A stretch of 44,896 nucleotides of DNA from UBA5862 sp002408105 (GCA_034189125.1 JAXHVB010000039.1:1-44896); one strand, 5' to 3'. Shown: positions 1 to 9,124, numbered from the stretch's first letter. The notes: generated by a model not told the origin, from the letters alone. Numbers and translations: made by a program.

Positions 1-405
1 GTGATCGACCGCCATGAGTTTGACGACCCGGTTCTGGCGGATCGCTTCGCGCGGCTGAGCGCGGAACTGCGCTGTCCCAAGTGCCAGAACACCAACCTTA
101 GTGGCTCAGATGCGCCCATAGCCCAGGACCTGCGCGCGCAGGTCCACGACATGTTGCTGGCCGGCAAAAGTGACGCCGAAATCAAGACGTATCTGGTGTC
201 GCGCTATGGGGAGTTTGTCCTCTATCGGCCGCGCTTTGCAGGTACCCACCTGTTCTTGTGGCTGGCGCCGGCGGCCCTGCTTGTCTTGGGCGCAGTGCTG
301 CTGCTGCTGTGGCTGCGCCGTGCCAGCGGAGCGAATCAAAACCTGTCCGCCGCGGAGCAGGACCGTGCGCTGCGCTTGCTGCGTGGTGAAGAGGTGGATC
401 CTTGA
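1..405 (+). CDS. ccmH: Cytochrome c maturation protein CcmH (5' end outside window)
   Basis: CcmH is a membrane-anchored periplasmic thiol protein that keeps the apocytochrome c haem-binding cysteines reduced so that haem can be attached. The visible 134 residues contain the family signature LRCPKCQN with the CxxC pair at residues 25-28, the conserved segment ending FVLYRP, and one membrane helix at about residues 84-106. The reading frame is open from the first base and lacks the N-terminal signal peptide expected in this family, so the GTG at position 1 is probably an internal codon and the gene is cut by the window edge. The stop codon overlaps the TTG start of ccmI (TTGA), which implies translational coupling in a ccm operon whose other genes would lie to the left. 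Confidence 0.93.
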   Translation: MIDRHEFDDPVLADRFARLSAELRCPKCQNTNLSGSDAPIAQDLRAQVHDMLLAGKSDAEIKTYLVSRYGEFVLYRPRFAGTHLFLWLAPAALLVLGAVLLLLWLRRASGANQNLSAAEQDRALRLLRGEEVDP

Positions 406-1601
406 GCCCAGTGTTCCTCGCCGGACTCGTTGCCTTGGCGGCTCTGGTCCCTGCGGTGCTCTGGGTGGGCTCGCGGGGGCAAGGCCATCGAGGTGAACGT
501 CCCGGACAACCTGCGCTGAGTGTGCATCAGGAACGGTACGCGGAACTGGAGGCGGAACGGCAGCGGGGCGCGCTGTCCCCCGGCGCGTATCGAGTGGCAT
601 TGCAGGAACTCGAGCGGGCCGTGTTGGAAGACACAGGGGGCACAGCGCCCGACACCGACGGAGCCGGCGTTCGGGCAGCGACCTCGCTTGGCGTATCACT
701 GGTGGCGGTGGTGGTTGCGTTGGGTCTCTACCTCCAGATCGGCCAACCAGTGGCCTGGCAAAACCTAACGTGGATCGAGCGGTTGCTGGATGTCAGGGCG
801 AGCGAAGGCGAGCTCATTGTCGCCGAAAGGGCCTTGCAGTCCCACTTGGAGCACACCCCTGCAGCGCTGCCCGCTTGGTACCTGCTGGCGCGGCGTCAAC
901 TCGATGCGGGCCGCTTCGAAGAGGCCCTGAGCACCCTGTCGGTGCTTGCAACCCTGGAAGCTGAGCCCACCGCCCTGGCGCAGGTGTTGGCCCAACGAGC
1001 GCAGGCGCGTTACCTGTTGGCAGGTCAACAGGTCGACCCTGCGGTGCGTGATGATACGCTCAGGGCATTGGAGCTGGACCCGGGCCAACCCACCGCACTT
1101 GGGCTGGTCGGGATCGACGCATTCGGGCACCTTGATTACCGGGCAGCCATCCAAGCGTGGCAATTGGCCCTTGCCCGGAGCGGTGGTGCTAGTGCCGATG
1201 CGTTGCGGGCTGGAATTGCCGAAGCGCGGTTGCGGCTGGGTGAGTCATCCGGCCCGGCGCAGGCCCGGCTGGAGGTGGCCGTCGACCCGCCGCTGAACCT
1301 TCCCAACCCGAAAGAAGGCGTGTTGTTTGTGTTCTTGCGCAGCGATACTGGTGGCATGCCACTGGCCGCCGAGCGCGTGGCGGTGTCGGGCTGGCCAGCA
1401 CGGATCCAGCTGGGACCCGAAGACAGCATCGGAGGTCAAGCCTGGCCTGTGGCCGGCCAGGCGGTGCGGGTCGTGGCCCGCTGGAGCCCCGCAGGTGAGG
1501 CCACGGATCGATCCGGCCCGGAGGCGAGCGCGGCACTGGTGCTGGAGCCTGGCCTGCAGGCGGTTCACTTGAGCTGGGGTAGCGAAGCGCCCGCGCCCTG
1601 A
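402..1601 (+). CDS. ccmI: Cytochrome c biogenesis protein CcmI (TPR chaperone)
   Basis: CcmI holds the C-terminal part of apocytochrome c and presents it to the CcmF/CcmH haem ligation complex. The 399-residue protein has a first membrane helix at about residues 3-22, a cytoplasmic loop, a second helix at about residues 93-113 and a helical region at about 140-290 with TPR-like A/L-rich repeats. The C-terminal domain is predicted periplasmic and beta-rich. The start is TTG, overlapping the ccmH stop by four bases, and ATG alternatives would remove the first helix. It appears to be the last gene of the ccm operon, because an independent promoter and regulator follow. The length and two-helix layout fit the long CcmI of gammaproteobacteria. 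Confidence 0.88.
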   Translation: MSPVFLAGLVALAALVPAVLWVGSRGQGHRGERPGQPALSVHQERYAELEAERQRGALSPGAYRVALQELERAVLEDTGGTAPDTDGAGVRAATSLGVSLVAVVVALGLYLQIGQPVAWQNLTWIERLLDVRASEGELIVAERALQSHLEHTPAALPAWYLLARRQLDAGRFEEALSTLSVLATLEAEPTALAQVLAQRAQARYLLAGQQVDPAVRDDTLRALELDPGQPTALGLVGIDAFGHLDYRAAIQAWQLALARSGGASADALRAGIAEARLRLGESSGPAQARLEVAVDPPLNLPNPKEGVLFVFLRSDTGGMPLAAERVAVSGWPARIQLGPEDSIGGQAWPVAGQAVRVVARWSPAGEATDRSGPEASAALVLEPGLQAVHLSWGSEAPAP

Positions 1602-1618
1602 GGCCTGCCGTCGTGTCG

Positions 1619-1648
1619 ATTGTCAGACAATTGGCACTGTGCTAGGCT
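1619..1648 (+). promoter_or_regulatory. Promoter with GntR/FadR-type operator upstream of the GntR gene
   Basis: ATTGTCAGACAAT at 1619-1631 is a perfect inverted repeat with a central A. Its core TTGTCAGACAA fits the TNGTNNNACNA operator pattern known for FadR-subfamily GntR regulators. It overlaps a -35-like TTGTCA (1620-1625, 5 of 6 to consensus). That is followed after 17 bases by TAGGCT (1643-1648), preceded by TGC, which gives an extended -10. The next gene, at 1715, encodes exactly this regulator class, so negative self-regulation is the simplest reading. The palindrome is seen directly; the protein-operator pairing is inferred. Confidence 0.6.
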
Positions 1649-1714
1649 GTGCGTTCCGAGACAGGCTCCGGTCACCGGTGTCACCTCTCCTCGGCTGCCT
1701 ACAGGGGTACGCCC

Positions 1715-2422
1715 ATGTCCGATGATTTGACTCGAACACCTGGCTCTTTGCTTGGCGGAGAACGCTTTGAGCCGCGCAGGAGCCTGGCCGAGCAGATCGC
1801 CAAACACCTTGAAGACTTGATCGTCCGCGGGGTATTGCGCTCCCGAGAGCGGGTGCAGGAGCAGCGCGTTGCCCGTGAACTCGGTGTGAGCCGCGGTTCG
1901 GTGCGCGAGGCGCTGTTGATTCTGGAGACCCGCCACCTCATTGAGATCCTGCCGCGGCGGGGGGCCATGGTCACAGACCTCACAGAGCACTCCGTCAATT
2001 CCCTGTACGAAGTGATCGTTACACTTTACACCTTCATGGCGAAAAAGGTGGCCCAGGTCTGGCAAGAAGACGACCTGCAGCCGTTTCTTGAGCTTTCTGC
2101 GCAAATGCGCTGCGAAGTCGAAGCGGCCGACCAGCCGGCGTTTTTCAGCAGCACGTTCGAGTTTGGTCAAAGCGCCATTGAGCTGCTCAAAAATCCTTAC
2201 CTCGAGGAAATTCTGCGTGACCTGGCGCCGATGGCGCTGCGCACCCGGTTCTTTGCAGACACCATCAACCGCAATGCGATGGTGGAGGGCCTCGAATTCT
2301 ATGACAGCCTGGTGGATGCAGCACTGCATCGCGACTTGGTCGCCATTGAAAGGCTGATCCATGAGTACTATGCACGCCAACAGCGGCTGGTGATTCAAGC
2401 ACTTCAGGCACAGGCTGCCTAG
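1715..2422 (+). CDS. GntR-family transcriptional regulator, FadR/FCD subfamily
   Basis: This is a 235-residue DNA-binding regulator. Residues about 20-90 form the winged helix-turn-helix typical of GntR proteins (SLAEQIAKHLEDLIV, then ELGVSRGSVREAL and the wing LPRRGAMV). The remainder is an all-helical FCD-like ligand domain. I chose ATG 1715 over the longer in-frame start at 1649 because CAGGGG lies just upstream and the extra residues are not family-like. A GntR gene directly before smc-zipA-ligA is also the arrangement in pseudomonads, so the linkage is old. By eye, three of the usual metal ligands of the FCD pocket look replaced (see findings). The effector is unknown. A stem-loop follows the stop codon. 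Confidence 0.88.
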   Translation: MSDDLTRTPGSLLGGERFEPRRSLAEQIAKHLEDLIVRGVLRSRERVQEQRVARELGVSRGSVREALLILETRHLIEILPRRGAMVTDLTEHSVNSLYEVIVTLYTFMAKKVAQVWQEDDLQPFLELSAQMRCEVEAADQPAFFSSTFEFGQSAIELLKNPYLEEILRDLAPMALRTRFFADTINRNAMVEGLEFYDSLVDAALHRDLVAIERLIHEYYARQQRLVIQALQAQAA

Positions 2423-2426
2423 CAAG

Positions 2427-2446
2427 CTGGACCCGCGCGGGTTCAG
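2427..2446 (+). terminator. Stem-loop after the GntR gene (possible terminator or attenuator)
   Basis: CTGGACCC and GGGTTCAG can form an eight-pair stem (one G-U) around a GCGC loop, starting five bases after the GntR stop codon. Only an AT-rich TAAATTCG follows, not a true T run, so intrinsic termination would be weak. It may limit read-through into smc, which starts 64 bases further on. Confidence 0.4.
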
Positions 2447-2509
2447 TAAATTCGTTACACTGGCGGTTTTGCGTGACGCAGCGGTCAGGCTGCGGTACCT
2501 GGTGCCTGT

Positions 2510-5500
2510 ATGCGGCTGAAAAGCATCAAGCTCGCCGGCTTTAAATCGTTCGTCGATCCGACCACCGTCCATTTCCCCAGCAACCTGTGCGCCGTTGTGG
2601 GGCCAAACGGCTGCGGAAAGTCGAACATCATCGATGCGGTGCGTTGGGTGCTGGGTGAGAGTTCGGCCCGACACCTGCGCGGGGAACAGATGACCGACGT
2701 CATCTTCAACGGTTCCTCGGCGCGCAAACCCGTTGGCCAAGCCAGCATCGAGTTGGTGTTCGACAATGCTGAGGGAAAACTTGGCGGCGAGTATGCACGG
2801 TTCAGCGAGATTGCCATTCGCAGGGTTGTCACCCGTGCCAGCCAATCAACCTACTTCCTCAATGGCACCCGCTGCCGCCGTCGCGATGTGGTGGACATCT
2901 TCCTGGGCACGGGCTTGGGTCCGCGCAGCTACGCCATCATTGAGCAGGGCACCATCTCACGGCTGATTGACGCCAAGCCCGACGAGCTGCGGGTGTACAT
3001 CGAGGAGGCGGCCGGCATCTCGCGGTACAAGGAGCGCCGCAGGGAAACCGAAAACCGCATCCGCCACACCCGCGACAACTTGGAGCGGGTCGCGGACATG
3101 CGCGAGGAGCTTGAGCGGCAGGTGCGCCACCTCGAACGCCAGGCACGGGCAGCCGAGCGTTACCAACAACTGAAAGCTGAGGAAGGCCACCTGACTGGCC
3201 AGTTGGCGGCGTTGCGGTGGCGGGACCTTCGCGCCGAATCGCAGACCGTCGAAGCGGGGTTGACTGAACTCGAGCTGGCGCGCGAACGCACCCTCACCGA
3301 GCGGCAGGCTGTGGAGACGTCTCTGGAACAGCTGCGCAGCGATCACACCGAGGCCCATGACGCACACAACCAGCTCCAGGCGCGCTACTACAGCCAGGGG
3401 GCGGAGATCGCGCGTCTTGAGCAGGCGCTGCAGCACCAGCGCGAGCAAAGTGCCCGGGTGCGGTCTGAATTGGATGGCGCCGCGTCTCGCGCTGCGGCGC
3501 TCGAGCACCAACGCGCCGAGGCTGAGGGCCATGTGCGGGCTGCCAGTACCCGATTGAAGCAGCTCACGCCCGAGCTTGGCGAGCTGGAAGCGAGTTCAAG
3601 TTCCACTGCCGCGGCCTTGGATGAAGCTGAGCGGGCCTTCCAGGGCTGGCAGGACCGCTGGGATCGGTTCAGTGCCGCCGCCGAGGGCCCAGCGCGGGAT
3701 GCGCAGACCGAACGCGCCCGGGTGCAACACCTGGAGCAGCAACTGGTGCGTGCGCGAAAGCAGCTGGAGCGGCTGCGCGAGGAGGCACAAAACCTCGAAA
3801 TCACTGCCCTGGAGGCCGAGGTGGCCGCCTGCGCCGAACGGGTTGACCGCCTTGCTGCAGTCGAACGGGAGCAGGCCAAAGCCCTCGACGCCCTGCAGGC
3901 CCGCATCGCGGCAGACCGGGACCAGAACAGCGCCTTGCTCACCCAAGGGCAGCGGGCCCGTGCCGACCTCGAGGCTCTGGCTGGGCGCATCGGCGCGTTG
4001 CAGACGTTGCAAGAGGCCGCCTACGGCCGTGACCGCTCGAACACGCAGCGGCTGGAACGTCAGCGGGTGGCCGGCCTCGACGCGGTGCCACGTGCTGGCG
4101 AGGGCATTGCAGTCGAACCGGGCTGGGAAGCCGCTGTCGAGGCACTGCTCGGCTCGCGCATGCAGGCGTACTGTGTCGATACCGATGCGGCGGAAGCCGC
4201 AGTCGACGGCGCGTTTGTCGGCGAGCCCCTGTGCGTCATGAAGGCCGGCGCGGCGCCGCCGGGCACGGCTGGCCCTTCGTTGCAGCTGCCAATGCTGGCG
4301 GATCGGATTCGCGCCCCCTACCCAGTGAGGGAGTGGCTGGCAGGCGTTTACTGCGTCGACGATCCCCAAGCCGTGTGGCAGTGGCGCTCCCAGTTGCGCA
4401 CCGGGGAGTCCATTGTAACCACCAGTGGGCTTTGGGTTGGCCCGCACTGGCTGGAACACTGGAGTCTGGAAGGTGAGCAGAGCGGCGCCATTTCCCGCGC
4501 CCGGGAGCTCGAGGCCTTGCAGGTCCAATACCAGAGTGAACTGTCCCAGGTGGAGGCCTTGGAGGCGCAGCAGCGCGAGGTTGGAGCCCGTCTCCAGGAC
4601 CTTGAAGAGGCGCACGGCCGCCGCCGCGCCGAACACATGGGTGTGCACCGCGAGCATGCCGACTGGCTTAGCCAGCTGGGGGACCGGCGGGCGCGCCGGG
4701 ACGCGGTGCAGCGCCGTCAGGAGGACATCCGTGCTGAGCTTGCTCGGCTGCAGAACGACGTGGTTTCGGATGAAGCCCTGCTGCGAGAGGCCCGAGCGCG
4801 GCTTGAATCGGCGGTCAACGCGATGGCGGAAAACGAGGCCGAGCGTGCCCGGTTGCAGCAGGAGCGTGTCACCTTGCGTGAGGCGACGCAGCAGGCCCGG
4901 GAGCGCGACCGGGCCCATCGGGACCGGCTGCACCAGCACCACCTCGAGACACGCCAGGTCGAGATGAAATTGGCCAATGCCCAGACGCAAGTGCAACGCA
5001 TCGACGGTGAATGGGCCGAGAGCCAAGCGCGCATTGGCGCCGCTCAGCATGAGCTCAATGGTTTGGTGCGCCCGCAGGCCGAGATGCAGGCTGCGCTTCA
5101 GCAGGCGCTGGATGAGCGCGTGGTCATTGAGTCCACCGTGGCGGATGCGCGTGCCCGCGTCGAAGGCCTTACCGACCGGTTGCGGGATGTGGAACAGCGC
5201 CGCCGCGAGATCGAAACGGAGCTCCAAGCGCGTGCGGCGGCATTGGAAGGGGGGCGGTTGCGGCTCCGTGAACTCAGCGTGCACATCGAAACGCTAGAGG
5301 CCCAGATGTCAAAGGCGGGGTTGAACCCAGGGCAAGCTGCGGAGCAATTGGCACCGGACACCGGTGCTGAGAAACTGGAGGCTGCCCTCGCGCAGACGGC
5401 CGGTCAGATCCAGCGCCTCGGGGCAATCAACTTGGCGGCGATCGATGAGCAGAAAGTCGCAGCCGAACGCAAAGGGTACCTGGACGCCCAGCACGCCGAC

Positions 5501-6031
5501 CTCAATGAGGCGCTTGAAACCCTGGAAAGCGCCATTCGCCGCATCGATCGAGAGACCCGTGGGCGCTTCCGCGATACCTTCGAGCAAGTCAACAGTGGCC
5601 TCGGGGCCCTGTTTCCCAAGGTGTTTGGCGGTGGCCATGCGGAACTGGTTCTGACCGGCGACGACCTCCTTGACACTGGCGTTTCCATCATGGCCCGGCC
5701 ACCGGGCAAGCGGAACAGCACCATCCACTTGTTGTCTGGCGGCGAGAAGGCACTCACCGCCTTGGCGTTGGTGTTTGCCATTTTTGAGCTCAATCCATCC
5801 CCCTTCTGCATGCTGGATGAGGTGGATGCGCCGTTGGACGATGCCAATGTGGGCCGCTATGCGCAGCTGATCAGTGAGATGGCATCGCGGGTGCAGTTTG
5901 TCTACATCACCCACAACAAGATATCGATGGAAATGGCGCACCAGCTCATGGGCGTCACCATGCAAGAACCAGGTGTTTCGCGCTTGGTTGCGGTGGACAT
6001 CGACGAGGCCCAGGTGATGGCTGGGAACTGA
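2510..6031 (+). CDS. smc: Chromosome segregation protein SMC
   Basis: SMC is the ATPase of the bacterial condensin (with ScpA and ScpB) that extrudes and organises newly replicated DNA. The 1173-residue protein has the N-terminal Walker A GPNGCGKS at residues 31-38, a long coiled coil, a hinge domain at about residues 505-650, a second coiled coil, and the C-terminal ABC signature LSGGEKALTAL from residue 1075 followed by Walker B FCMLDEVDAPLDD from about 1099. This is full family length with every ATPase motif intact. The ATG start reads MRLKSIKLAGFKSF, the usual SMC N terminus. It lies upstream of zipA and ligA and downstream of the GntR gene, as in pseudomonads. Presence of SMC rather than MukB is one clue that this is not an enterobacterium. 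Confidence 0.97.
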   Translation: MRLKSIKLAGFKSFVDPTTVHFPSNLCAVVGPNGCGKSNIIDAVRWVLGESSARHLRGEQMTDVIFNGSSARKPVGQASIELVFDNAEGKLGGEYARFSEIAIRRVVTRASQSTYFLNGTRCRRRDVVDIFLGTGLGPRSYAIIEQGTISRLIDAKPDELRVYIEEAAGISRYKERRRETENRIRHTRDNLERVADMREELERQVRHLERQARAAERYQQLKAEEGHLTGQLAALRWRDLRAESQTVEAGLTELELARERTLTERQAVETSLEQLRSDHTEAHDAHNQLQARYYSQGAEIARLEQALQHQREQSARVRSELDGAASRAAALEHQRAEAEGHVRAASTRLKQLTPELGELEASSSSTAAALDEAERAFQGWQDRWDRFSAAAEGPARDAQTERARVQHLEQQLVRARKQLERLREEAQNLEITALEAEVAACAERVDRLAAVEREQAKALDALQARIAADRDQNSALLTQGQRARADLEALAGRIGALQTLQEAAYGRDRSNTQRLERQRVAGLDAVPRAGEGIAVEPGWEAAVEALLGSRMQAYCVDTDAAEAAVDGAFVGEPLCVMKAGAAPPGTAGPSLQLPMLADRIRAPYPVREWLAGVYCVDDPQAVWQWRSQLRTGESIVTTSGLWVGPHWLEHWSLEGEQSGAISRARELEALQVQYQSELSQVEALEAQQREVGARLQDLEEAHGRRRAEHMGVHREHADWLSQLGDRRARRDAVQRRQEDIRAELARLQNDVVSDEALLREARARLESAVNAMAENEAERARLQQERVTLREATQQARERDRAHRDRLHQHHLETRQVEMKLANAQTQVQRIDGEWAESQARIGAAQHELNGLVRPQAEMQAALQQALDERVVIESTVADARARVEGLTDRLRDVEQRRREIETELQARAAALEGGRLRLRELSVHIETLEAQMSKAGLNPGQAAEQLAPDTGAEKLEAALAQTAGQIQRLGAINLAAIDEQKVAAERKGYLDAQHADLNEALETLESAIRRIDRETRGRFRDTFEQVNSGLGALFPKVFGGGHAELVLTGDDLLDTGVSIMARPPGKRNSTIHLLSGGEKALTALALVFAIFELNPSPFCMLDEVDAPLDDANVGRYAQLISEMASRVQFVYITHNKISMEMAHQLMGVTMQEPGVSRLVAVDIDEAQVMAGN

Positions 6032-6143
6032 GGCCAACTTCCGTGGTTCGGGGCGGCTATGTTAAGTTGCGCAGCGTTTATTTGTGCGTCTGAGGGCCTG
6101 TCAGGGGCAGGTGTAGACTGGCAGGCACGAGGGCAATGACGGG

Positions 6144-6938
6144 ATGGAGTTGACGATGCGCGATTGGCTGTTCGTGTTGGGCGGATTGCTAATCGTTGTG
6201 ATCATTGCGGATGCAGTGCGGCGGATGTGGGTCGCACGGCGCACATCGGTGCGGATGCAGCTAGAAACCGAGGGTGAGGATCCGACCATCGATCCCGATG
6301 CTTTTGAACTGCTGCGTGCCGAATTGCCAAACGGGGGCGCGCGGGTGCGCGTTCCCGGCGCTGGAGAGGAGGCGCAGCTGGATGGCGCCGGTGTTGCCGC
6401 CGATCCGAAAGCCACGGACACAGGGGGCGGTGCCCAGCACGAATTGCCGCTGACGGGCGCTGCTCACGTGTACTCGACCGATGACGCCGGCCCCACCCCC
6501 CCCACCGAGGCCGAAGTGCTGGTGCTGCACCTGATCGCACAACCCGGTGACCGCATCCGAGGCCCGGAGTTGGCGCGCGTGCTGGCGGAAAATGGGCTTG
6601 AACATGGCGAGATGGGCATCTATCACCGCCGTTCCGGACCGACCCTTGCCCGGCAAGAGTTGCGTTTCAGTTTGGCGAACATGTTCGAGCCTGGCACCAT
6701 CGACGCCGAGCACATCGAGGACTTCAGTACCGAGGGGCTGACATTGTTCATGGCGCTGCCCGGCCCACGTGAACCACTTCAGGCGTTCAGGGAGATGCAC
6801 CGGGTCGCCGAGCAGCTGCGCGCCAAGCTGCACTTGGAATTGCTGGACGATGGCCGTTCGACCCTGACCCCGCAGACCCTCGAGCACTACCGAGAGCGCA
6901 TTCGCGATTTCAAGCTGCACCACCTTGCTCGCCACTGA
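6144..6938 (+). CDS. zipA: Cell division protein ZipA
   Basis: ZipA tethers FtsZ to the inner membrane and is an essential early divisome protein in gammaproteobacteria. The 264-residue product has an N-terminal membrane helix (about residues 8-22) followed by basic residues RRMWVARR, a short acidic/proline linker, and a C-terminal FtsZ-binding domain from about residue 125 (EVLVLHLIAQPGDRIRGPEL onward). I kept ATG 6144 because MELTMRDWL resembles ZipA N termini of pseudomonads; an ATG at 6156 with GGAG six bases upstream is a credible alternative. The linker is shorter than in E. coli ZipA. It contains a run of eight C at 6496-6503. The gene sits 112 bases after smc and 9 bases before ligA, so zipA-ligA are probably co-transcribed. 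Confidence 0.93.
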   Translation: MELTMRDWLFVLGGLLIVVIIADAVRRMWVARRTSVRMQLETEGEDPTIDPDAFELLRAELPNGGARVRVPGAGEEAQLDGAGVAADPKATDTGGGAQHELPLTGAAHVYSTDDAGPTPPTEAEVLVLHLIAQPGDRIRGPELARVLAENGLEHGEMGIYHRRSGPTLARQELRFSLANMFEPGTIDAEHIEDFSTEGLTLFMALPGPREPLQAFREMHRVAEQLRAKLHLELLDDGRSTLTPQTLEHYRERIRDFKLHHLARH

Positions 6939-6947
6939 ACCGCCCCC

Positions 6948-8975
6948 ATGGCAACGTCAGAGTCGGTAAGCACCCGAGTCAAGGCGCTGCGCGCCGAGCT
7001 CGACCAACACAACTACGCCTACTACGTATTGGACCAACCGCGGGTGGCGGATGCGGAGTATGACCGCCTGTTGCGGGAGCTGCAGCGCCTTGAGGCAGAG
7101 CACCCAGAATTGGTGGTGCCTGATTCGCCCACCCAGCGGGTTGGCGCGCCCCCGGCGACTGCTTTTCCCGAAGCGCAGCACTTGCAGCCCATGTTGTCGC
7201 TCGACAACGCATTTTCCCCCGAAGAACTCGGCCAATTCGATCGCCGGGTGCGAGAGCGCCTGTCGCTGGACACGCCCGTCAGCTACAGCTGCGAACCGAA
7301 GTACGACGGTGTTGCGGTCTGCCTGCTGTATCAACGGGGACGCCTGATGCGCGGTGCGACCCGAGGAGATGGTCGGCGTGGTGAAGACATCACTCCGAAC
7401 CTCAGGACCCTGCGGTCGGTGCCGCTGCACCTGCGTGGTGAAGGCCACCCCGAGCAACTTGAAGTGCGCGCCGAGGTGTACATCCCCCTCAAGGCATTCG
7501 AGGCGCTCAACAGCGGGCTTCTTGCACAAGGCGAGAAGGCGTTCGTGAACCCCCGCAATGCGGCGGCAGGCAGCCTGCGCCAGCTCGACTCGGCGGTGAC
7601 TGCTGCGAGGCCGCTCCGACTGACCGCGTATGGGGTGGGGCACCACGCTGGCTGGCACGAGATGCCTGAGCGACACAGTGGGGTGTTGGGGCAGCTGGCG
7701 CGCTGGGGACTTCCGGTGTCGTCGCTGCATGAGGTCGTCGAGGGGCCTGATGCCTGCGCGGACTATCACCGACGGCTGTTGAAGCAGCGCCACCGGCTTG
7801 CCTTCGAGATCGACGGCGCTGTCTTCAAGGTGGATCGGCTGGATCAGCAAGCTCGCCTGGGGCAGGTATCGCGTGCCCCCCGCTGGGCTGTGGCTTTCAA
7901 GTTTCCAGCCCAGGAAGAAGTGACGCGACTCCTTGACGTCGAGTTTCAGGTAGGACGCACTGGCGTGCTGACACCGGTTGCGCGCCTGGAACCCGTCTTC
8001 GTGGGTGGCGTGACCGTGAGCAATGCCACCTTGCACAACTTGGATGAAATCGAGCGTCTGGGGCTGCAAATCGGCGACCGGGTGGTTGTGCGCCGCGCCG
8101 GCGATGTGATCCCCAAGGTGGTACAACGGGTACCCGAGGGCGAGTCGTCCGCCCGCCACCCCATCGCGGCACCGACGCACTGTCCCGTTTGTGGGGCAGA
8201 GGTGGTGCGCAGTTCGGACCGCGTGGCGATTCGCTGCAGCGGCGGACTGCAGTGCAATGCGCAGCGCAAGGAAGCCATCCGTCATTTTGCAACGCGCAAG
8301 GCCATGGACATCGACGGCTTGGGAGAAAAGCTGATCGACCAAATGGTCGATCAAGGGTGTGTCGAGACCGTCGCAGACTTGTACCGGTTGGACGCGGACA
8401 CACTCGTTGGCCTCAACCGCGTTGGCCCCAAGTTGGCAGAGAACCTCCTGACTGCGATCACGCGCAGCCGCTCCACCTCAATGGGCCGGTTCCTGTACGC
8501 GCTTGGAATTCCCGAGGTCGGGGAGTCGACAGCTGAGCAGTTGGCACACCATTTTGGCACCCTTGATCATCTGGTGGCCGCGGATGAAGCGCAGCTGCAG
8601 GCGGTGCCTGATGTCGGGCCGGTGGTGGCGCATGAAATTCATACGTTCTTTCGCCAGCCACACAACTTGGAAGTCATCGCTGAGTTGCGCGCGGCGGGTG
8701 TGAACTGGCCGGATGTCGAATCCGAGCGTCCTGCGGCGTCGTTTGACGGTTTGAGTTTTGTTTTGACCGGTACCCTGACGTCCATGACCCGAAATGAGGC
8801 GCGCCAGCGCTTGCAAGCGCTGGGCGGGCGAGTGGTTGGGAGTGTATCGAGCCGCACCAGTTACCTTGTGCTGGGAGAGGATCCAGGCAGCAAACTCGCA
8901 CAGGCGCAAGCGCTTGGGGTCACGGTGCTGGACGAGGCCGAGTTTTTGCGCCTGCTTCAGGAGGCCGAGGGCTGA
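6948..8975 (+). CDS. ligA: NAD-dependent DNA ligase LigA
   Basis: LigA seals nicks in replicated and repaired DNA using NAD+. In the 675-residue protein I see the N-terminal domain that binds the nicotinamide mononucleotide part (HNYAYYVLDQP and later motifs), the adenylated lysine in KYDG at residue 118, an OB fold, a four-cysteine zinc finger starting with CPVC at residue 412, helix-hairpin-helix repeats, and a C-terminal BRCT domain from about residue 595 (SFVLTGTL onward). All expected modules are present and the length is standard. It starts nine bases after the zipA stop. The 149-base gap after ligA contains the presumed start signals for galE. Confidence 0.97.
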   Translation: MATSESVSTRVKALRAELDQHNYAYYVLDQPRVADAEYDRLLRELQRLEAEHPELVVPDSPTQRVGAPPATAFPEAQHLQPMLSLDNAFSPEELGQFDRRVRERLSLDTPVSYSCEPKYDGVAVCLLYQRGRLMRGATRGDGRRGEDITPNLRTLRSVPLHLRGEGHPEQLEVRAEVYIPLKAFEALNSGLLAQGEKAFVNPRNAAAGSLRQLDSAVTAARPLRLTAYGVGHHAGWHEMPERHSGVLGQLARWGLPVSSLHEVVEGPDACADYHRRLLKQRHRLAFEIDGAVFKVDRLDQQARLGQVSRAPRWAVAFKFPAQEEVTRLLDVEFQVGRTGVLTPVARLEPVFVGGVTVSNATLHNLDEIERLGLQIGDRVVVRRAGDVIPKVVQRVPEGESSARHPIAAPTHCPVCGAEVVRSSDRVAIRCSGGLQCNAQRKEAIRHFATRKAMDIDGLGEKLIDQMVDQGCVETVADLYRLDADTLVGLNRVGPKLAENLLTAITRSRSTSMGRFLYALGIPEVGESTAEQLAHHFGTLDHLVAADEAQLQAVPDVGPVVAHEIHTFFRQPHNLEVIAELRAAGVNWPDVESERPAASFDGLSFVLTGTLTSMTRNEARQRLQALGGRVVGSVSSRTSYLVLGEDPGSKLAQAQALGVTVLDEAEFLRLLQEAEG

Positions 8976-9042
8976 CCGGCAAGGCGTCGTGGTATTGCAA
9001 CCAACCTTCGCTACGGTGGTGGGCGAGGGGCGCAGGCTCTCC

Positions 9043-9051
9043 TGCTACACT
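9043..9051 (+). promoter_or_regulatory. Possible extended -10 element for galE
   Basis: TGCTACACT fits the extended -10 pattern TGnTATAAT in six of eight defined positions. No convincing -35 lies 16-18 bases upstream. Transcription would start near 9058, leaving a leader of about 66 bases before the galE start. The call rests on one hexamer and is weak. Confidence 0.28.
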
Positions 9052-9124
9052 GCCGTGACTGCGTAGCCCTCAGGCTGAACTTTGGCGTCAGCCCGCGTCC
9101 AACTCAGTGGCACAAGGAGATCGA

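Noticed and set aside
1565..2845. 426-codon open frame on the minus strand
   Set aside because: It covers the GntR gene, its promoter and the start of smc on the opposite strand and shows no family motif.
3596..5284. 562-codon open frame on the minus strand
   Set aside because: It lies wholly opposite smc, has no recognisable domain, and is the kind of frame that high GC content leaves open against a real gene.
6957..8354. 465-codon open frame on the minus strand
   Set aside because: Antisense to ligA, whose motifs are all intact; no motif in the antisense product.
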